Below are positions 26,845-36,225 of a DNA stretch of 64,000 nucleotides, piece by piece (within the stretch, counting starts at the first letter, position 1; each line of letters starts with the position of its first letter). The stretch comes from an uncultured Saccharospirillaceae bacterium (lineage in GTDB: Bacteria > Pseudomonadota > Gammaproteobacteria > Pseudomonadales > Oceanobacteraceae), in contig CANMOZ010000009.1 of the NCBI GenBank assembly GCA_947499545.1, forward strand, positions 1 through 64,000. Direction: 5' to 3'. Below the pieces are notes generated by a model. It worked only from the letters and a program-made list of their open reading frames with translations, had not been told where the DNA came from and made no database searches. Position numbers and translations under genes: made by a program.

Positions 26845-27597
26845 GTGGATTTGTTATCACCTGAAATACTGGTTTTTTTATTTTTAATTGCCTGCGTTGC
26901 TGGATTTATCGATACCTTAGCGGGTGGAGGCGGTTTAATCACGGTGCCAGCTTTGATGATGAGCGGTGTTCCTCCCCTTACTGCCCTGGCAACCAACAAG
27001 CTCCAAGGGACCATTGGAACAGCAACAGCCACTTATACGCTCATAAAAAAGCAGTTATTACACTGGCACGACATAAAAACCTTAATGCCCTTTGCCTGCC
27101 TAGGTTCCATGATGGGTACCCTTCTTATACAGTTTATTGACGCACACACATTGTCGTTTGCTATTCCCATCGTACTGATGCTTATTGCGCTCTACTTTAT
27201 ATTGGCAAACGTTCAAGAAGCCTCAGAACGCAAAATCTCGCCCAAGCTTTATAAATTCACCGTCGTTCCAGGCATTGGTTGCTACGACGGTGCTCTAGGA
27301 CCAGGAACGGGTTCATTTTATTCTGCTGCGGGGTCCTCACTGATGGGGCTGTCTTTGCTCCAAGCAACCGTGCAGGCTAAGCCTCTCAATTTTGCGACGA
27401 ACATTGCGTCGTTGGTGGTTTTTCTTATTGCTGGAAAAATCGCTTGGGTAATCGGTGGCATCATGATGCTGGGGCAAGGCATCGGTGCAGCCATAGGATC
27501 CAGGTGTTTGATACGAATACCCTACCTCTGGCTACGCGTTTTAGTTGTTACCATGTGTGTTGGCATGCTGATCCGATTTTTCATGACAATGACGTAA
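26845..27597 (+). CDS. TSUP (TauE/SafE) family transporter
   Basis: This 250-residue membrane protein has the internal duplication of the TSUP family: GFIDTLAGGGGLITVPALM near residue 20 and GCYDGALGPGTGSFYSAAG near 150. Each is followed by about three to four helices. The family moves sulfur-containing or small organic anions out of (or into) the cell, and the substrate is not predictable here. GTG 26845 follows AAGGA by nine bases. It ends 63 bp before the convergent MocR gene. Confidence 0.9.
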   Translation: MDLLSPEILVFLFLIACVAGFIDTLAGGGGLITVPALMMSGVPPLTALATNKLQGTIGTATATYTLIKKQLLHWHDIKTLMPFACLGSMMGTLLIQFIDAHTLSFAIPIVLMLIALYFILANVQEASERKISPKLYKFTVVPGIGCYDGALGPGTGSFYSAAGSSLMGLSLLQATVQAKPLNFATNIASLVVFLIAGKIAWVIGGIMMLGQGIGAAIGSRCLIRIPYLWLRVLVVTMCVGMLIRFFMTMT

Positions 27598-27660
27598 GCT
27601 GTAAACAAGGTTTTTTATCTCTGAATCGAATGACTTCCACAAAAAAGTAAGCATATTACT

Positions 27661-29100
27661 TTAATCTATCTGATTGTTGAGGATGCTGCCCAACCGTTTC
27701 AAAGCATCCATTCGTTCTGACGACCATAGCTGGGCAAACTCAATTCTGAAACAATGGCTATATTGTTTAGGATTGCTTGAGAACAGCTCGCCAGGGGCGA
27801 TCAAAATACCTTTATTTTTGGCTTCATAATACAGCCTTGTTGTGTCAAAGGATTGTGGAAGTTCTACCCAAAGAACAAACCCACCTTTAGGGTTCGAGCA
27901 ATGAGTTCCTTTAGGGAATGAGTCTTCTATTATGGCTAATGCCTTTGCCAAATTTTTTTGATACTCAGTTGAAATCGCTTTTACATGCTGCAAATAGTTA
28001 TTATAAGTAAAATAATCAGCCAAAACTTTTTGATTTAATGCTGGTGGCGATAACCCCATAAGAATAAATTGATGCAAAATAGGTTTTAAAAATCTATCCG
28101 TGACAATCCAACCAACTTTTAATTGAGGCGAGATCGTTTTAGATGCCGATGAGCAGTATAAAACCGTTGCCTTACTGTCGATCGCTTTTAACGCTTTTGG
28201 GCGTGGATTTTGATATCCCAAATCTCCAAACACATCGTCTTCAATGATAATGACCTCATAATGACCTGCTAAATCCAGCATTCTCTTTTTATGCTCATCT
28301 GGCATGCAATCACCCAGCGGGTTTCCAAAATTAGGGGTAACAATGACCGCTTTAACAGACCACTGGTCAAATATTTCCTCTAATGTGTCAAGTTCAATCC
28401 CCGTGATTGGATGACATGGCACTTCAATCACTCTGAGGTTAAGGGCCTCTAATAATTGAATCGTTCGATAATAGGCTGGCGAGCTGATGACCACCACATC
28501 ATCTTGTTTCGTACAGGCTTTCAAGCATAAAAGAATGGCACTTTGACACCCTGTCGTAATGATGACGTTGTCTGGGGACGTCATCATACCCGCTTCTGCC
28601 AAGTGTTTGGCTACCTGCTGTCGAAGTTTTATGGAGCCTTGCAGCTCTGTGCTCATTTGCAAATCGGTACGCTTTTGCCGAATCAGTTTTGCATAAGATT
28701 TCAATAATTGCTCGCCAGAAGGAGAGTGTCGACTGGGGCTCGCAAGTCCAAATTGTTGGAGTTGTGTATTGCTCGCACTGGAGATGAGATCCGAAATAAG
28801 CTGAGAACTCGTAACTGAGGTTGGTATGATTTGCCCTGGTTCTGGATTCAACCTTTTCGAATGACTGACCGATTGAGGCTTCACGTAATAACCTGATTTA
28901 TACCGTGCTTCTAGCAAGCCCTCTGCTTCCAATTTCCGATAGGCCGCCACGACACTCGAAATACTCAAGTTCATTTGAGTTGATAAAGAGCGGACTGAGG
29001 GGAATTTCTGGTTTTCTTTATAAACGCCTGATCGAATTTGCTCCGATAATTGTTCTGCTAGCTTCTGATATTTAGGGCTATTCACACTTTCAGGCACCAT
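27661..29100 (-). CDS. MocR/GntR-family regulator with aminotransferase domain
   Basis: This 479-residue MocR-type regulator has an N-terminal GntR winged helix (RSGVYKENQKFPSVRSLSTQ...ISSVVAAYRKLEAEG) joined to a fold-type I PLP domain. The PLP domain shows ITTGCQSAILLCL, VVISSPAYYRTI, TPNFGNPLG and SSASKTISPQLKVGW, whose Lys binds PLP. It is divergent from ltaE, with a 105-bp intergenic region carrying paired operator-like repeats that begin right at its start codon. It therefore probably regulates itself and ltaE in response to an amino acid or PLP-linked ligand. Confidence 0.9.
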   Translation of the reverse strand: MVPESVNSPKYQKLAEQLSEQIRSGVYKENQKFPSVRSLSTQMNLSISSVVAAYRKLEAEGLLEARYKSGYYVKPQSVSHSKRLNPEPGQIIPTSVTSSQLISDLISSASNTQLQQFGLASPSRHSPSGEQLLKSYAKLIRQKRTDLQMSTELQGSIKLRQQVAKHLAEAGMMTSPDNVIITTGCQSAILLCLKACTKQDDVVVISSPAYYRTIQLLEALNLRVIEVPCHPITGIELDTLEEIFDQWSVKAVIVTPNFGNPLGDCMPDEHKKRMLDLAGHYEVIIIEDDVFGDLGYQNPRPKALKAIDSKATVLYCSSASKTISPQLKVGWIVTDRFLKPILHQFILMGLSPPALNQKVLADYFTYNNYLQHVKAISTEYQKNLAKALAIIEDSFPKGTHCSNPKGGFVLWVELPQSFDTTRLYYEAKNKGILIAPGELFSSNPKQYSHCFRIEFAQLWSSERMDALKRLGSILNNQID

Positions 29101-29143
29101 CTGTAACGCCTATTTCTACAGCAATCTGTATCTATTTTTACAG
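29101..29143. promoter_or_regulatory. Paired CTGTA...TACAG operator-like repeats
   Basis: Two inverted repeats lie in tandem: CTGTA-N11-TACAG (29101-29121) and CTGTA-N8-TACAG (29126-29143). Both contain a TATTT core. They sit between the divergent MocR regulator and ltaE and touch the regulator's start codon. MocR proteins are known to bind repeated half-sites, so these are the obvious candidate sites. Confidence 0.6.
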
Positions 29144-29205
29144 CTAAACCTTCCATTAAGCTAGCTGCAACGATTCAATCTTAATAAGATTTTAAGGAGC
29201 AAGCC

Positions 29206-30228
29206 ATGAATGTTATAGACTTCCGAAGTGACACTGTCACTCAGCCAACGCAGAAGATGAGAGAAGCGATGGCTAACTCCGTGGTAGGCGATGATGTCTA
29301 TGGTGATGACCCAACGGTTAACGAATTAGAAGCCCTTGCAGCGGATAAGCTAGGCTACGAAGCAGCGATCTACACCGCTACCGGCACCCAAGCCAATTTA
29401 CTTGCCCTGCTATCGCACTGCGAAAGAGGAGACGAGTACATTGTGGGTCAACAGGCCCACAATTATCGACTCGAGGGCGGTGGAGCAGCGGTACTTGGCA
29501 GCATACAACCTCAGCCCATTAGTGAGGGAGAAAATGGCAGCTTAAGCTTGGAAGACATCCAAGCCGTCATCAAACCCATTGACCCTCATTTTGCACGAAC
29601 AAAATTATTGTGTTTAGAGAATACGCATTCGGGGCGAGTGCAATCGCTTGATTACCTTAAACAGGCCACTGCATTGGCAAAATCCAAAGGCTTAGCCTCT
29701 CACTTAGATGGTGCCCGGTTATTCAACGCGGTTGTGAAACAGGGCCTAAACGTCAAAACGATTACAGCTCACTTTGATTCGACGTCGATCTGCCTTTCAA
29801 AAGGGCTGGCGGCTCCTATGGGATCATTGCTCTGTGGCAATGAAGCCTTCATTCATAAAGCTCGTCGTTGGAGAAAAGTACTGGGCGGGGGTATGCGTCA
29901 AGCAGGCGTTGTTGCCGCTACTGGCATTATTGCGCTCAATGAGCAGATTGACCGTTTGGCTGAGGATCATGACAACGCCAGATACCTCGCTGACAAACTG
30001 TCGGGTATTCAAGCATTTCAAATCAAGCAGGATTATTTACAAACGAACATGGTTTACGCGGAACTGAATTATGCCGAGCCAAGCAAGCTGACAGCCTACC
30101 TTAAAAAACACGGCGTGCTGGTCAGTGCGGCGAAAACGACACGATTTGTTACCCATAAAGACGTGGACATTAACGCCATAAACAAGACGGTAGATTTAAT
30201 TAAACGTTTTTTTGTTGAAGAAAAATAG
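29206..30228 (+). CDS. ltaE: Low-specificity L-threonine aldolase
   Basis: This 340-residue PLP enzyme of the beta-eliminating lyase family cleaves L-threonine and L-allo-threonine to glycine and acetaldehyde. MNVIDFRSDTVTQPTQKMREA is the typical start (shown as MNVIDFRSDT and TQPTQKMREA). GDDVYGDDPTVNELE and the PLP-lysine segment STSICLSKGLAAPMG follow. An AAGGAG site precedes the ATG. The acetaldehyde it makes could be a substrate of the ExaC-type dehydrogenase elsewhere in the window, though they are not linked. It ends at a convergent hairpin with lipA. Confidence 0.93.
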   Translation: MNVIDFRSDTVTQPTQKMREAMANSVVGDDVYGDDPTVNELEALAADKLGYEAAIYTATGTQANLLALLSHCERGDEYIVGQQAHNYRLEGGGAAVLGSIQPQPISEGENGSLSLEDIQAVIKPIDPHFARTKLLCLENTHSGRVQSLDYLKQATALAKSKGLASHLDGARLFNAVVKQGLNVKTITAHFDSTSICLSKGLAAPMGSLLCGNEAFIHKARRWRKVLGGGMRQAGVVAATGIIALNEQIDRLAEDHDNARYLADKLSGIQAFQIKQDYLQTNMVYAELNYAEPSKLTAYLKKHGVLVSAAKTTRFVTHKDVDINAINKTVDLIKRFFVEEK

Positions 30229-30237
30229 GCATTGATT

Positions 30238-30267
30238 AACCCCTTTATACCGATTTATAAAGGGGTT
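30238..30267. terminator. Bidirectional terminator between ltaE and lipA
   Basis: A perfect 12-bp repeat (AACCCCTTTATA/TATAAAGGGGTT) with a six-base loop lies nine bases before the end of lipA and ten after ltaE. Confidence 0.7.
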
Positions 30268-30275
30268 AATGGAGG

Positions 30276-31280
30276 CTAACCTTTAGCGATCAATTGACTT
30301 GGGTCGACTGATCCAACATCCACACCTTTGGCTTGCTGATCAGCATGATAGGAAGAACGCACCAAAGGACCACTAGCCACGTGAGTGAAGCCCAATGATT
30401 TGGCAACATCCGCCAGCTCTTTAAATTCCTCTGGCGTCACAAAACGATCAACCGCTAAATGGTGACGACTGGGCTGAAGATATTGCCCTAAGGTCACCAT
30501 ATCCACGTTATGCGCTCTGAGGTCTTTCATGACCTCAATCACCTCTTCGTTCGTTTCACCCAACCCCAACATGAGACCCGATTTGGTCAACACATCAGGG
30601 CGACGTGCCTTAAACGCTTCCAGCAAGTCTAAAGACCAATCGTAGTCAGAGCCCGGACGTGAAGACCGATACAAACGGGGAACCGTTTCCAAGTTGTGGT
30701 TAAAAACATCCGGTGGCGTTTGCTCCATGATTTGAATCGCGACGTCCATACGGCCACGGAAATCCGGCACCAACACTTCGATTTCAATCTCTGGGCTACG
30801 CTCACGGACTTCCCGAATGCAGTCCACAAAGTGTTGCGCACCACCGTCACGCAGATCATCACGATCAACCGATGTGATGACCACATAGCGTAACTGCATA
30901 TCGGCGATGGCTTCGGCCAACTGGGTAGGTTCATTGGGGTCTAACGTATTAGGGCGACCATGCGCCACATCGCAGAAGGGGCAGCGACGAGTACAAATGT
31001 CACCCATGATCATAAAGGTCGCCGTACCACCACCAAAGCACTCGCCTAAATTTGGGCAACTGGCTTCTTCACACACAGTATGCAGTTTATGCTTTCTTAG
31101 CTTCTGCTTAATCTCAGAAATGCGGGGTGTAGCCGGAATGCGAACACGTATCCAATCGGGTTTACGCGGCATGACCTCAGTCGGTACGACCTTGACAGGA
31201 ATACGATCTGTTTTATCCGCTCCACGGAGTTTTTCGCCTTGAACCACTCGGCGCTTGGGGGATTGGGTTTCTGCAGTCAT
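30276..31280 (-). CDS. lipA: Lipoyl synthase
   Basis: This 334-residue radical SAM enzyme inserts two sulfurs into octanoyl groups on lipoyl domains. The auxiliary cluster motif [12 protein letters not shown] and the radical SAM motif [10 protein letters not shown] (CxxxCxxC) are both intact, and the C-terminal [10 protein letters not shown] is typical. It lies 36 bp downstream of lipB in the lipA-lipB-ybeD gene order shared by Pseudomonas and E. coli. Confidence 0.97.
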   Translation of the reverse strand: MTAETQSPKRRVVQGEKLRGADKTDRIPVKVVPTEVMPRKPDWIRVRIPATPRISEIKQKLRKHKLHTVCEEASCPNLGECFGGGTATFMIMGDICTRRCPFCDVAHGRPNTLDPNEPTQLAEAIADMQLRYVVITSVDRDDLRDGGAQHFVDCIREVRERSPEIEIEVLVPDFRGRMDVAIQIMEQTPPDVFNHNLETVPRLYRSSRPGSDYDWSLDLLEAFKARRPDVLTKSGLMLGLGETNEEVIEVMKDLRAHNVDMVTLGQYLQPSRHHLAVDRFVTPEEFKELADVAKSLGFTHVASGPLVRSSYHADQQAKGVDVGSVDPSQLIAKG

Positions 31281-31316
31281 TGTCCTTCTCTTTCGTCAAG
31301 CATCGGTCATTTCAAA

Positions 31317-32033
31317 TTATGCGCTTAGGGATTGCAAGGCATCAGGCGCAGAGTGATGTTGTACTTGAATCGTTTCGGGCATCGTGGGAATGGCATCTAA
31401 CAAGGCATTCAACAGTGTATCCGCAACCTGATCCATATTGGGCACCGGCGACAGTAAATCACTTAGCTGCGTCATGGTCATACCGGCATAGCCACAAGGG
31501 TTAATTCGGTGAAAGGGCATCAAGTCCATGTCGACATTGAGGGCAACCCCATGAAAGGATTTACCCCGACGAATGCGTAATCCTAAGGAGGCTATCTTGG
31601 CTTCTAAGCCTGAATCCATCTCAACGTACACACCAGGCGCATCAGCCTTAGCATAGGCCTCTAAGTTGAGTTGTTGCAAAGCCGTCACCGTCCCTTGCTC
31701 TACCCAATCGACCAGAGCCCGAGCACCCATTTTCATACGGCGTATGTCTAATAGGAAATAAAGAACCCACTGACCAGGGCCATGGTAAGTCACCTGGCCA
31801 CCACGATCGGATTGCACAACGGGAATATTGCCTGGATTGAGAAGATGTTCAGCTTTACCAGCCTGCCCCTGAGTGAACACTGATTCATGCTGCAGAACCC
31901 AGATTTCATCGGGCGTGCTATCGGTACGAGCATCCGTGAAGTTCAGCATCGCCTCATGCATGGGCGCATAAGGCTGCAAACCGGCAAAATGACGAACAAT
32001 CAACTGAGATGGCTTTTGAAACCCAGACTCCAT
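31317..32033 (-). CDS. lipB: Octanoyl-ACP:protein octanoyltransferase
   Basis: This 238-residue transferase moves octanoate from acyl carrier protein to lipoyl domains, the step before Lip[20 protein letters not shown] is the substrate-binding signature. [17 protein letters not shown] holds the catalytic Lys region, and INPCGYAGM holds the catalytic Cys. GGAG lies upstream of the ATG. It lies 24 bp downstream of ybeD. Confidence 0.96.
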   Translation of the reverse strand: MESGFQKPSQLIVRHFAGLQPYAPMHEAMLNFTDARTDSTPDEIWVLQHESVFTQGQAGKAEHLLNPGNIPVVQSDRGGQVTYHGPGQWVLYFLLDIRRMKMGARALVDWVEQGTVTALQQLNLEAYAKADAPGVYVEMDSGLEAKIASLGLRIRRGKSFHGVALNVDMDLMPFHRINPCGYAGMTMTQLSDLLSPVPNMDQVADTLLNALLDAIPTMPETIQVQHHSAPDALQSLSA

Positions 32034-32057
32034 GAATCAACACTCCATCGTTAAGGG

Positions 32058-32333
32058 TTAGAGCACCATTTTGACTCGCCCACTGCGACGCAGGGCTTGG
32101 TGCATGGCTTCCAGCTGCTCTATCCCAGTTGCCGTGATGAACAACGTCACCGAAGTAAAACGTCCATTGCGGCTTTGCTGAACGTTGATACGCTCCATGT
32201 CAATTTTTGGAGTGTGCACTTGCACGCTCTCGACAACAAAATCGACATAGTCATCTGCTGCATCCCCTAGTACTTTGATGGGGTAATTCTCGCAGGGAAA
32301 TTCAATTTTAGGAGGGGATGGCTGTTGGGACAT
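32058..32333 (-). CDS. ybeD: YbeD/DUF493 family protein
   Basis: This small cytoplasmic protein of about 91 residues has the ferredoxin-like (ACT-like) DUF493 fold: FPCENYPIKVLGDAADDYVDF and SRNGRFTSVTLFITATG. The family is tied to lipoate and dacA genes by conserved synteny and is suspected to be regulatory. ATG 32333 is preferred to a TTG six bases earlier. In relatives dacA sits directly upstream; here about 2.7 kb of other DNA intervenes. Confidence 0.9.
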   Translation of the reverse strand: MSQQPSPPKIEFPCENYPIKVLGDAADDYVDFVVESVQVHTPKIDMERINVQQSRNGRFTSVTLFITATGIEQLEAMHQALRRSGRVKMVL

Positions 32334-32527
32334 CCGCAATCACTCTCATTAGGTGTTCAGACTTGAAGGTCCTTATTTTGGCACATCCAAACCCATAAAA
32401 CTAACGGATATTCGTTGACTACCTATACAAGGGTTACACCCCGCTTAGCCCTTAAGGGCCAAGCAAGGTGTATGTGAACAACCACTTTCCAGTGTGTTCT
32501 CAACTGATGTCATTCCAACGCATGACC

Positions 32528-32893
32528 TCAATCAACGAAGGTTGGAATGCCTCCCTTTTCAACCCTCACCGTAATCACGTACTCAACACCTGGGTCACCA
32601 TAGTGATCGAAGGCAAAGTCATAGCAGGTGTCACACTTATTCAATTGAGGCTCTCGCAATCGCAGATTATGGCCATCTTGCAGGTAGGTCTCAGACTGCT
32701 CGGCATACAATCGGGCAATGGCTTCAAAATCTTGTACCTCGCCCTCCATTTCCGCTTCCATTGAATTGGCCTTCAACTGCTGAGTTTCAGCTTCCTGAGT
32801 TGCTGAAGTTTGAACCGCTTCTTGGGTGTCAGAGGAACAGCCTCCTAACCCTGAGAGCAGCAGCATACCCATACAGATAAATGGGGCTTTCAT
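32528..32893 (-). CDS. Small lipoprotein, hypothetical
   Basis: This 121-residue protein has a type II signal peptide (LLLSGLGGC, lipid-bearing Cys19). A short Gln/Glu/Ala-rich helix follows, then a compact C-terminal part with CDTCYDFAFDHYGDPGVEYV. ATG 32893 follows AGGTGG at good spacing; the upstream extension has no ribosome site. It is divergent from the C58 protease gene. I do not recognise a family. Confidence 0.75.
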   Translation of the reverse strand: MKAPFICMGMLLLSGLGGCSSDTQEAVQTSATQEAETQQLKANSMEAEMEGEVQDFEAIARLYAEQSETYLQDGHNLRLREPQLNKCDTCYDFAFDHYGDPGVEYVITVRVEKGGIPTFVD

Positions 32894-33238
32894 AGAACCA
32901 CCTGATACATAAATGCTTTTGGAAAGGCTAAGACCACTCCAGACACAACGAGTTCTCAACAGTCAATCATCACTTTCATTGATAACGCGAAGCTGATCAC
33001 ACCTCAAGCACCTGCGTTGAATGAGGGGTGTAACAACCAACGATTCGAAGGTCACAACAAGTTCATTTAATAACCAATATTTGAATAGGCTCACAAATAC
33101 TTGGTTCGTGAAAACAACTAAAAAATATCGTTGCGTATCGACATTAAACCACCGAACTAACCTCTATTATTACTTCCAATTGAGAACTATTACCCTGAGC
33201 AACAATTTTGCATTATGGCATTGTAGGTGAGGTTTACT

Positions 33239-34711
33239 GTGACAGTGATTAATCGCTTTACCCGTGTGAATGACATTCAACATTTGGGTTCTGAGCAACG
33301 CCAAGCGCTGATTGAGCATGGATCATTAAGTATAAACGGGAGAGTTTATAAAATTAACTCTCTTAATTCTCAAATAGAGCGAGCTAACCCTAAGCTGAGT
33401 TTGTTAGCGAGAACCATTGAGAGCTTTAGTAAATGGCGTGCTGGTGAAGGCGCTCGCAGCAGCACCGTGACACAACTTACTCGGTTATTAAAATCTGATA
33501 TTGAGCAATTCAACCAAACAAGGCATGCAGCCTTCCTGCAGCCAAAATTACCGTCGTTATCTGAAACTGCTTCTACCAGTGGAAATCGTCCTCAAGCGGC
33601 AGCTCAAACGGTAGTCGACAATACTCAAGCCATACCGGTGAGCAAACCCTCCTCGGTGAAGCATGCACAGCCTATCCAAACAGCTCAAAACAGCAATGAA
33701 GCTGAGTACCAACAGCTGGTTTCGTTGTTGGGAGTCTCCGATACCAACACAACTTCGCGCCCAGAAACATTTGGAGATCTGTTGGATCTTTTCAAAAACA
33801 GTTCAGCGATGAAACTATATCACCAGGGTTTGAAAGCCAGTGATCACGCTGTTAAAACGCCAATCCTAGGTTTGCTTAAACTCTGTGGCGAGTCAGATTC
33901 TATAAAATTACTAGAAAATTCATGGGATGCAGCGCATCTATCCACTGGTGATGCTAAGTCACTTAAGCAAGCGAGAAAAATATACAAAGAATTATGTAAT
34001 ACTGTTAAAGATATTAAGTTTTCAAGTGCGCATATAGATACCTTTATTCGGAATTTAACGGAAGTAGAACAACTTCAACTTGCAAGAATAGCTTCTGAAC
34101 ACTCGGCCACACGCGTGGACTTTTATAATCAGGCAGAAGATTTTTATAGTAAGCTGGGTTTTGATGAAGGTGGTGCGTGCTTTGCCTTGGTTAATCTTTG
34201 GATTGCGTCCGAAAAAAATGGTTATCCAACAGAATTAAACGCCTTGATTCACCGTTTTGGTGAAGGGAATCAGGGAATACCTGGCAAGCGTCACAAAGTC
34301 ATTGCTCTCGCCTATGACTATTATGGTATGGGGTTGGATAAGCAAAACAGCCAAACGAGCCCTGAAAGATACCAAATCATGTCGAACTACATGAAAAAAC
34401 AAGGCTTCTCAATAGACTTCATGGATGCCATTGATAATTTGAAAGTCAATACCTGTGAAAAGAATGCGCCTCAGGTACCAGTAGATGCCGGGCTATACGG
34501 TCTCCGTTTATTTGGTAAAGAGGGTGGCCACGGTGTTGCACTAAAAGTTGACCCTGAGAACCGCAAATTCGAGTATTTCGATCCAAATCATGGGGTCTTC
34601 AGTTTTGATTCTCATGAGCGCTTAGAATCTTTTTTGAATAATGCACAAAGCATCTTCTTCGAGAATTACGACCGGTATATCACCGACCATTACTTGCCTA
34701 TAGCAAACTAA
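33239..34711 (+). CDS. YopT-like (C58) cysteine protease, effector-like
   Basis: This protein of about 490 residues has no signal peptide. Its C-terminal domain carries a papain-type triad in YopT/C58 order: Cys314 in GGACFALVNLWI, His431 in GGHGVALKV and Asp448 in YFDPNHGVFSF. The DPNxGxF after the Asp is typical of that family. The N-terminal 300 residues are Ser/Thr/Gln-rich and otherwise unrecognised. C58 proteins are mostly toxins or secreted effectors of host-associated bacteria. GTG 33239 follows GGTGAGG by six bases, and a GTG twelve bases earlier lacks a site. It lies in an insertion between ybeD and dacA, followed by a relic IS6 element. No secretion system is visible in the window. 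Confidence 0.75.
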   Translation: MTVINRFTRVNDIQHLGSEQRQALIEHGSLSINGRVYKINSLNSQIERANPKLSLLARTIESFSKWRAGEGARSSTVTQLTRLLKSDIEQFNQTRHAAFLQPKLPSLSETASTSGNRPQAAAQTVVDNTQAIPVSKPSSVKHAQPIQTAQNSNEAEYQQLVSLLGVSDTNTTSRPETFGDLLDLFKNSSAMKLYHQGLKASDHAVKTPILGLLKLCGESDSIKLLENSWDAAHLSTGDAKSLKQARKIYKELCNTVKDIKFSSAHIDTFIRNLTEVEQLQLARIASEHSATRVDFYNQAEDFYSKLGFDEGGACFALVNLWIASEKNGYPTELNALIHRFGEGNQGIPGKRHKVIALAYDYYGMGLDKQNSQTSPERYQIMSNYMKKQGFSIDFMDAIDNLKVNTCEKNAPQVPVDAGLYGLRLFGKEGGHGVALKVDPENRKFEYFDPNHGVFSFDSHERLESFLNNAQSIFFENYDRYITDHYLPIAN

Positions 34712-34722
34712 TCTGTCTTATT

Positions 34723-34738
34723 GGGAGCTGCGGCTCCC
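34723..34738 (+). terminator. Hairpin after the C58 protease gene
   Basis: GGGAGC/GCTCCC with a TGCG loop lies 11 bases past the stop. No T-run follows, so it is a weak candidate terminator, and it abuts the relic IS. Confidence 0.45.
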
Positions 34739-34744
34739 TGAATG

Positions 34745-34980
34745 GGCTCCGTAGCAAAAAAATTACGGAGCTTCATAATCCCGCCGGCAGCCAGTCGTTA
34801 GAGTCCTAATTGACGCTCAACGAGACGCACCTACCCTGCAACGCCCTGACTATAACACCAGATATCATTGATCTGGCCTTTGCGAAACATCCGCATCATC
34901 TCAACCCTTTTGACCGTAGCATAAGCTGTTTTATAGAAACCCATGCTTATGAGACCCCGTAGATTTTTTGCAACGGGGCC
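34745..34980. mobile_element. Relic IS6-family element with both terminal inverted repeats
   Basis: The ends read GGCTCCGTAGCAAAAAA (plus strand, from 34745) and GGCCCCGTTGCAAAAAA (minus strand, from 34980), inverted copies that differ at two positions. They resemble the GGxxCTGTTGCAAA ends of IS6-family elements. The interior keeps only the transposase C-terminus. At 236 bp it is a large internal deletion of a normal element of about 0.8 kb. The eight bases on each side (CCTGAATG and AGGTAACT) do not match, so there is no target duplication. Confidence 0.7.
34798..34944 (-). pseudogene. Transposase C-terminal fragment, IS6 family
   Basis: Forty-nine codons on the minus strand read FYKTAYATVKRVEMMRMFRKGQ, shown here as FYKTAYATVKRV and EMMRMFRKGQ. 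They continue to INDIWCYSQGVAG, an in-frame TAG, VRLVERQLGL and a TAA. The RKGQ segment and the VxxVxxxFGL-type ending match the tail of IS6/IS240-type transposases. The TAG probably replaces a Glu codon. The DDE catalytic core is missing. Confidence 0.7.
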
Positions 34981-35006
34981 AGGTAACTGCTTGAAGGGGG
35001 AGAAGC

Positions 35007-36170
35007 TTACTCAAACAACCCCATGAAAAACAATACGATAGAGTCCCATAGGCGAGCAAAAAAGCCTGATTCTTCAACGGCTTCTAAAGCGATCAAGGGC
35101 CGTTCAGCAATCACTTCATCGTCTAACTTTACTTTGAGGGTTCCCATTACACTGCCCAATGTGATCGGCGCTTCAACATTCGGCTCAACCACAAACTCAC
35201 CGGTTAATGCTTCTTGCTGACCTTTGGGCACTGTCACTTGCAATGGCTCTGCAAGCCCCAAGTTCACTTTCTTAGCATTGCCTTTCCAAACACGTACGGT
35301 ATCTAAGGATTCATTGGCGGCATAAACACTGTGACTGGAGTAAAAACGAAACCCATAATTCAACAGTTTCAGCGATTCTTGAGTCCGTGCTTTTGACGAG
35401 TCCGTCCCCATCACCACCGCAATCAAGCGCATACCTTCTTTTTCAGCCGAGGAAACCAAACAAAAACCAGCGGCTTCTGTATGCCCCGTTTTGAGCCCGT
35501 CAACGGCTGGGTCTCTTAAGAGCAGTTGATTACGGTTGGCCTGTTTAATGTTGTTGTAGGTAAAGGTTTTCTCAGAGTAAATCTTGTAATACTCGGGGTG
35601 ATCATACACCACATGCTTGGCAAGTTTTGCTAGATCCCGGGCGGTTGATACGTGATTTTCAGCAGGCCAGCCAGTTGCATTTTCAAAGTGGGTATTGGTC
35701 ATCCCAAAGTGCTCTGCGTATTGGTTCATCAACCCGACAAAGGCATCTTCACTGCCTGCAATGTGTTCAGCCAAAGCGACCGACGCATCATTTCCCGATT
35801 GAATAATCACGCCTCGCACCAGATCCATAATATTGACCTGCGTGCCCTCTTTAATGAACATACGTGATCCTTTCATTTTCCACGCACGCACCGAAATATT
35901 GACCATCTCGTCTTCTTGTAACTTGCCCGTTGCAAGCTCATGCGTGACCAAATAGCTGGTCATCATCTTGGTTAAACTGGCAGGAGGTAGTGGCTGATCG
36001 GCATTAAGCTCAGTGATGATCTCGCCGCTTTTTGCATCCATCAACAAATAAGAAGAAGCATCCACTTGAGGAGGCGAAGGTCTTAACGCAGGCGTTGCAT
36101 GCAGTGTTACCACCGTGATTGCGCCCGTTATCAAAGTACCGATACTTTTTAAAAGCTGTCGTAATCGCAT
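35007..36170 (-). CDS. dacA: D-alanyl-D-alanine carboxypeptidase (PBP5/6 type)
   Basis: This 387-residue low-molecular-weight penicillin-binding protein trims the terminal D-Ala of peptidoglycan stem peptides in the periplasm. It has a signal peptide, the SLTK motif (SxxK), SGN and KTG boxes (KTGHTEAAGFC), a beta-rich C-terminal domain and an amphipathic C-terminal anchor (FFARLWDSIVLFFMGLFE). It begins the envelope block rlpA-mltB-rodA-mrdA, read upstream on the same strand. Confidence 0.96.
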   Translation of the reverse strand: MRLRQLLKSIGTLITGAITVVTLHATPALRPSPPQVDASSYLLMDAKSGEIITELNADQPLPPASLTKMMTSYLVTHELATGKLQEDEMVNISVRAWKMKGSRMFIKEGTQVNIMDLVRGVIIQSGNDASVALAEHIAGSEDAFVGLMNQYAEHFGMTNTHFENATGWPAENHVSTARDLAKLAKHVVYDHPEYYKIYSEKTFTYNNIKQANRNQLLLRDPAVDGLKTGHTEAAGFCLVSSAEKEGMRLIAVVMGTDSSKARTQESLKLLNYGFRFYSSHSVYAANESLDTVRVWKGNAKKVNLGLAEPLQVTVPKGQQEALTGEFVVEPNVEAPITLGSVMGTLKVKLDDEVIAERPLIALEAVEESGFFARLWDSIVLFFMGLFE

Positions 36171-36225
36171 GGAATTCTATAAAACCTTTTTTTCAAACAC
36201 AGGAAAATTGTCACATCGCCTCAGG

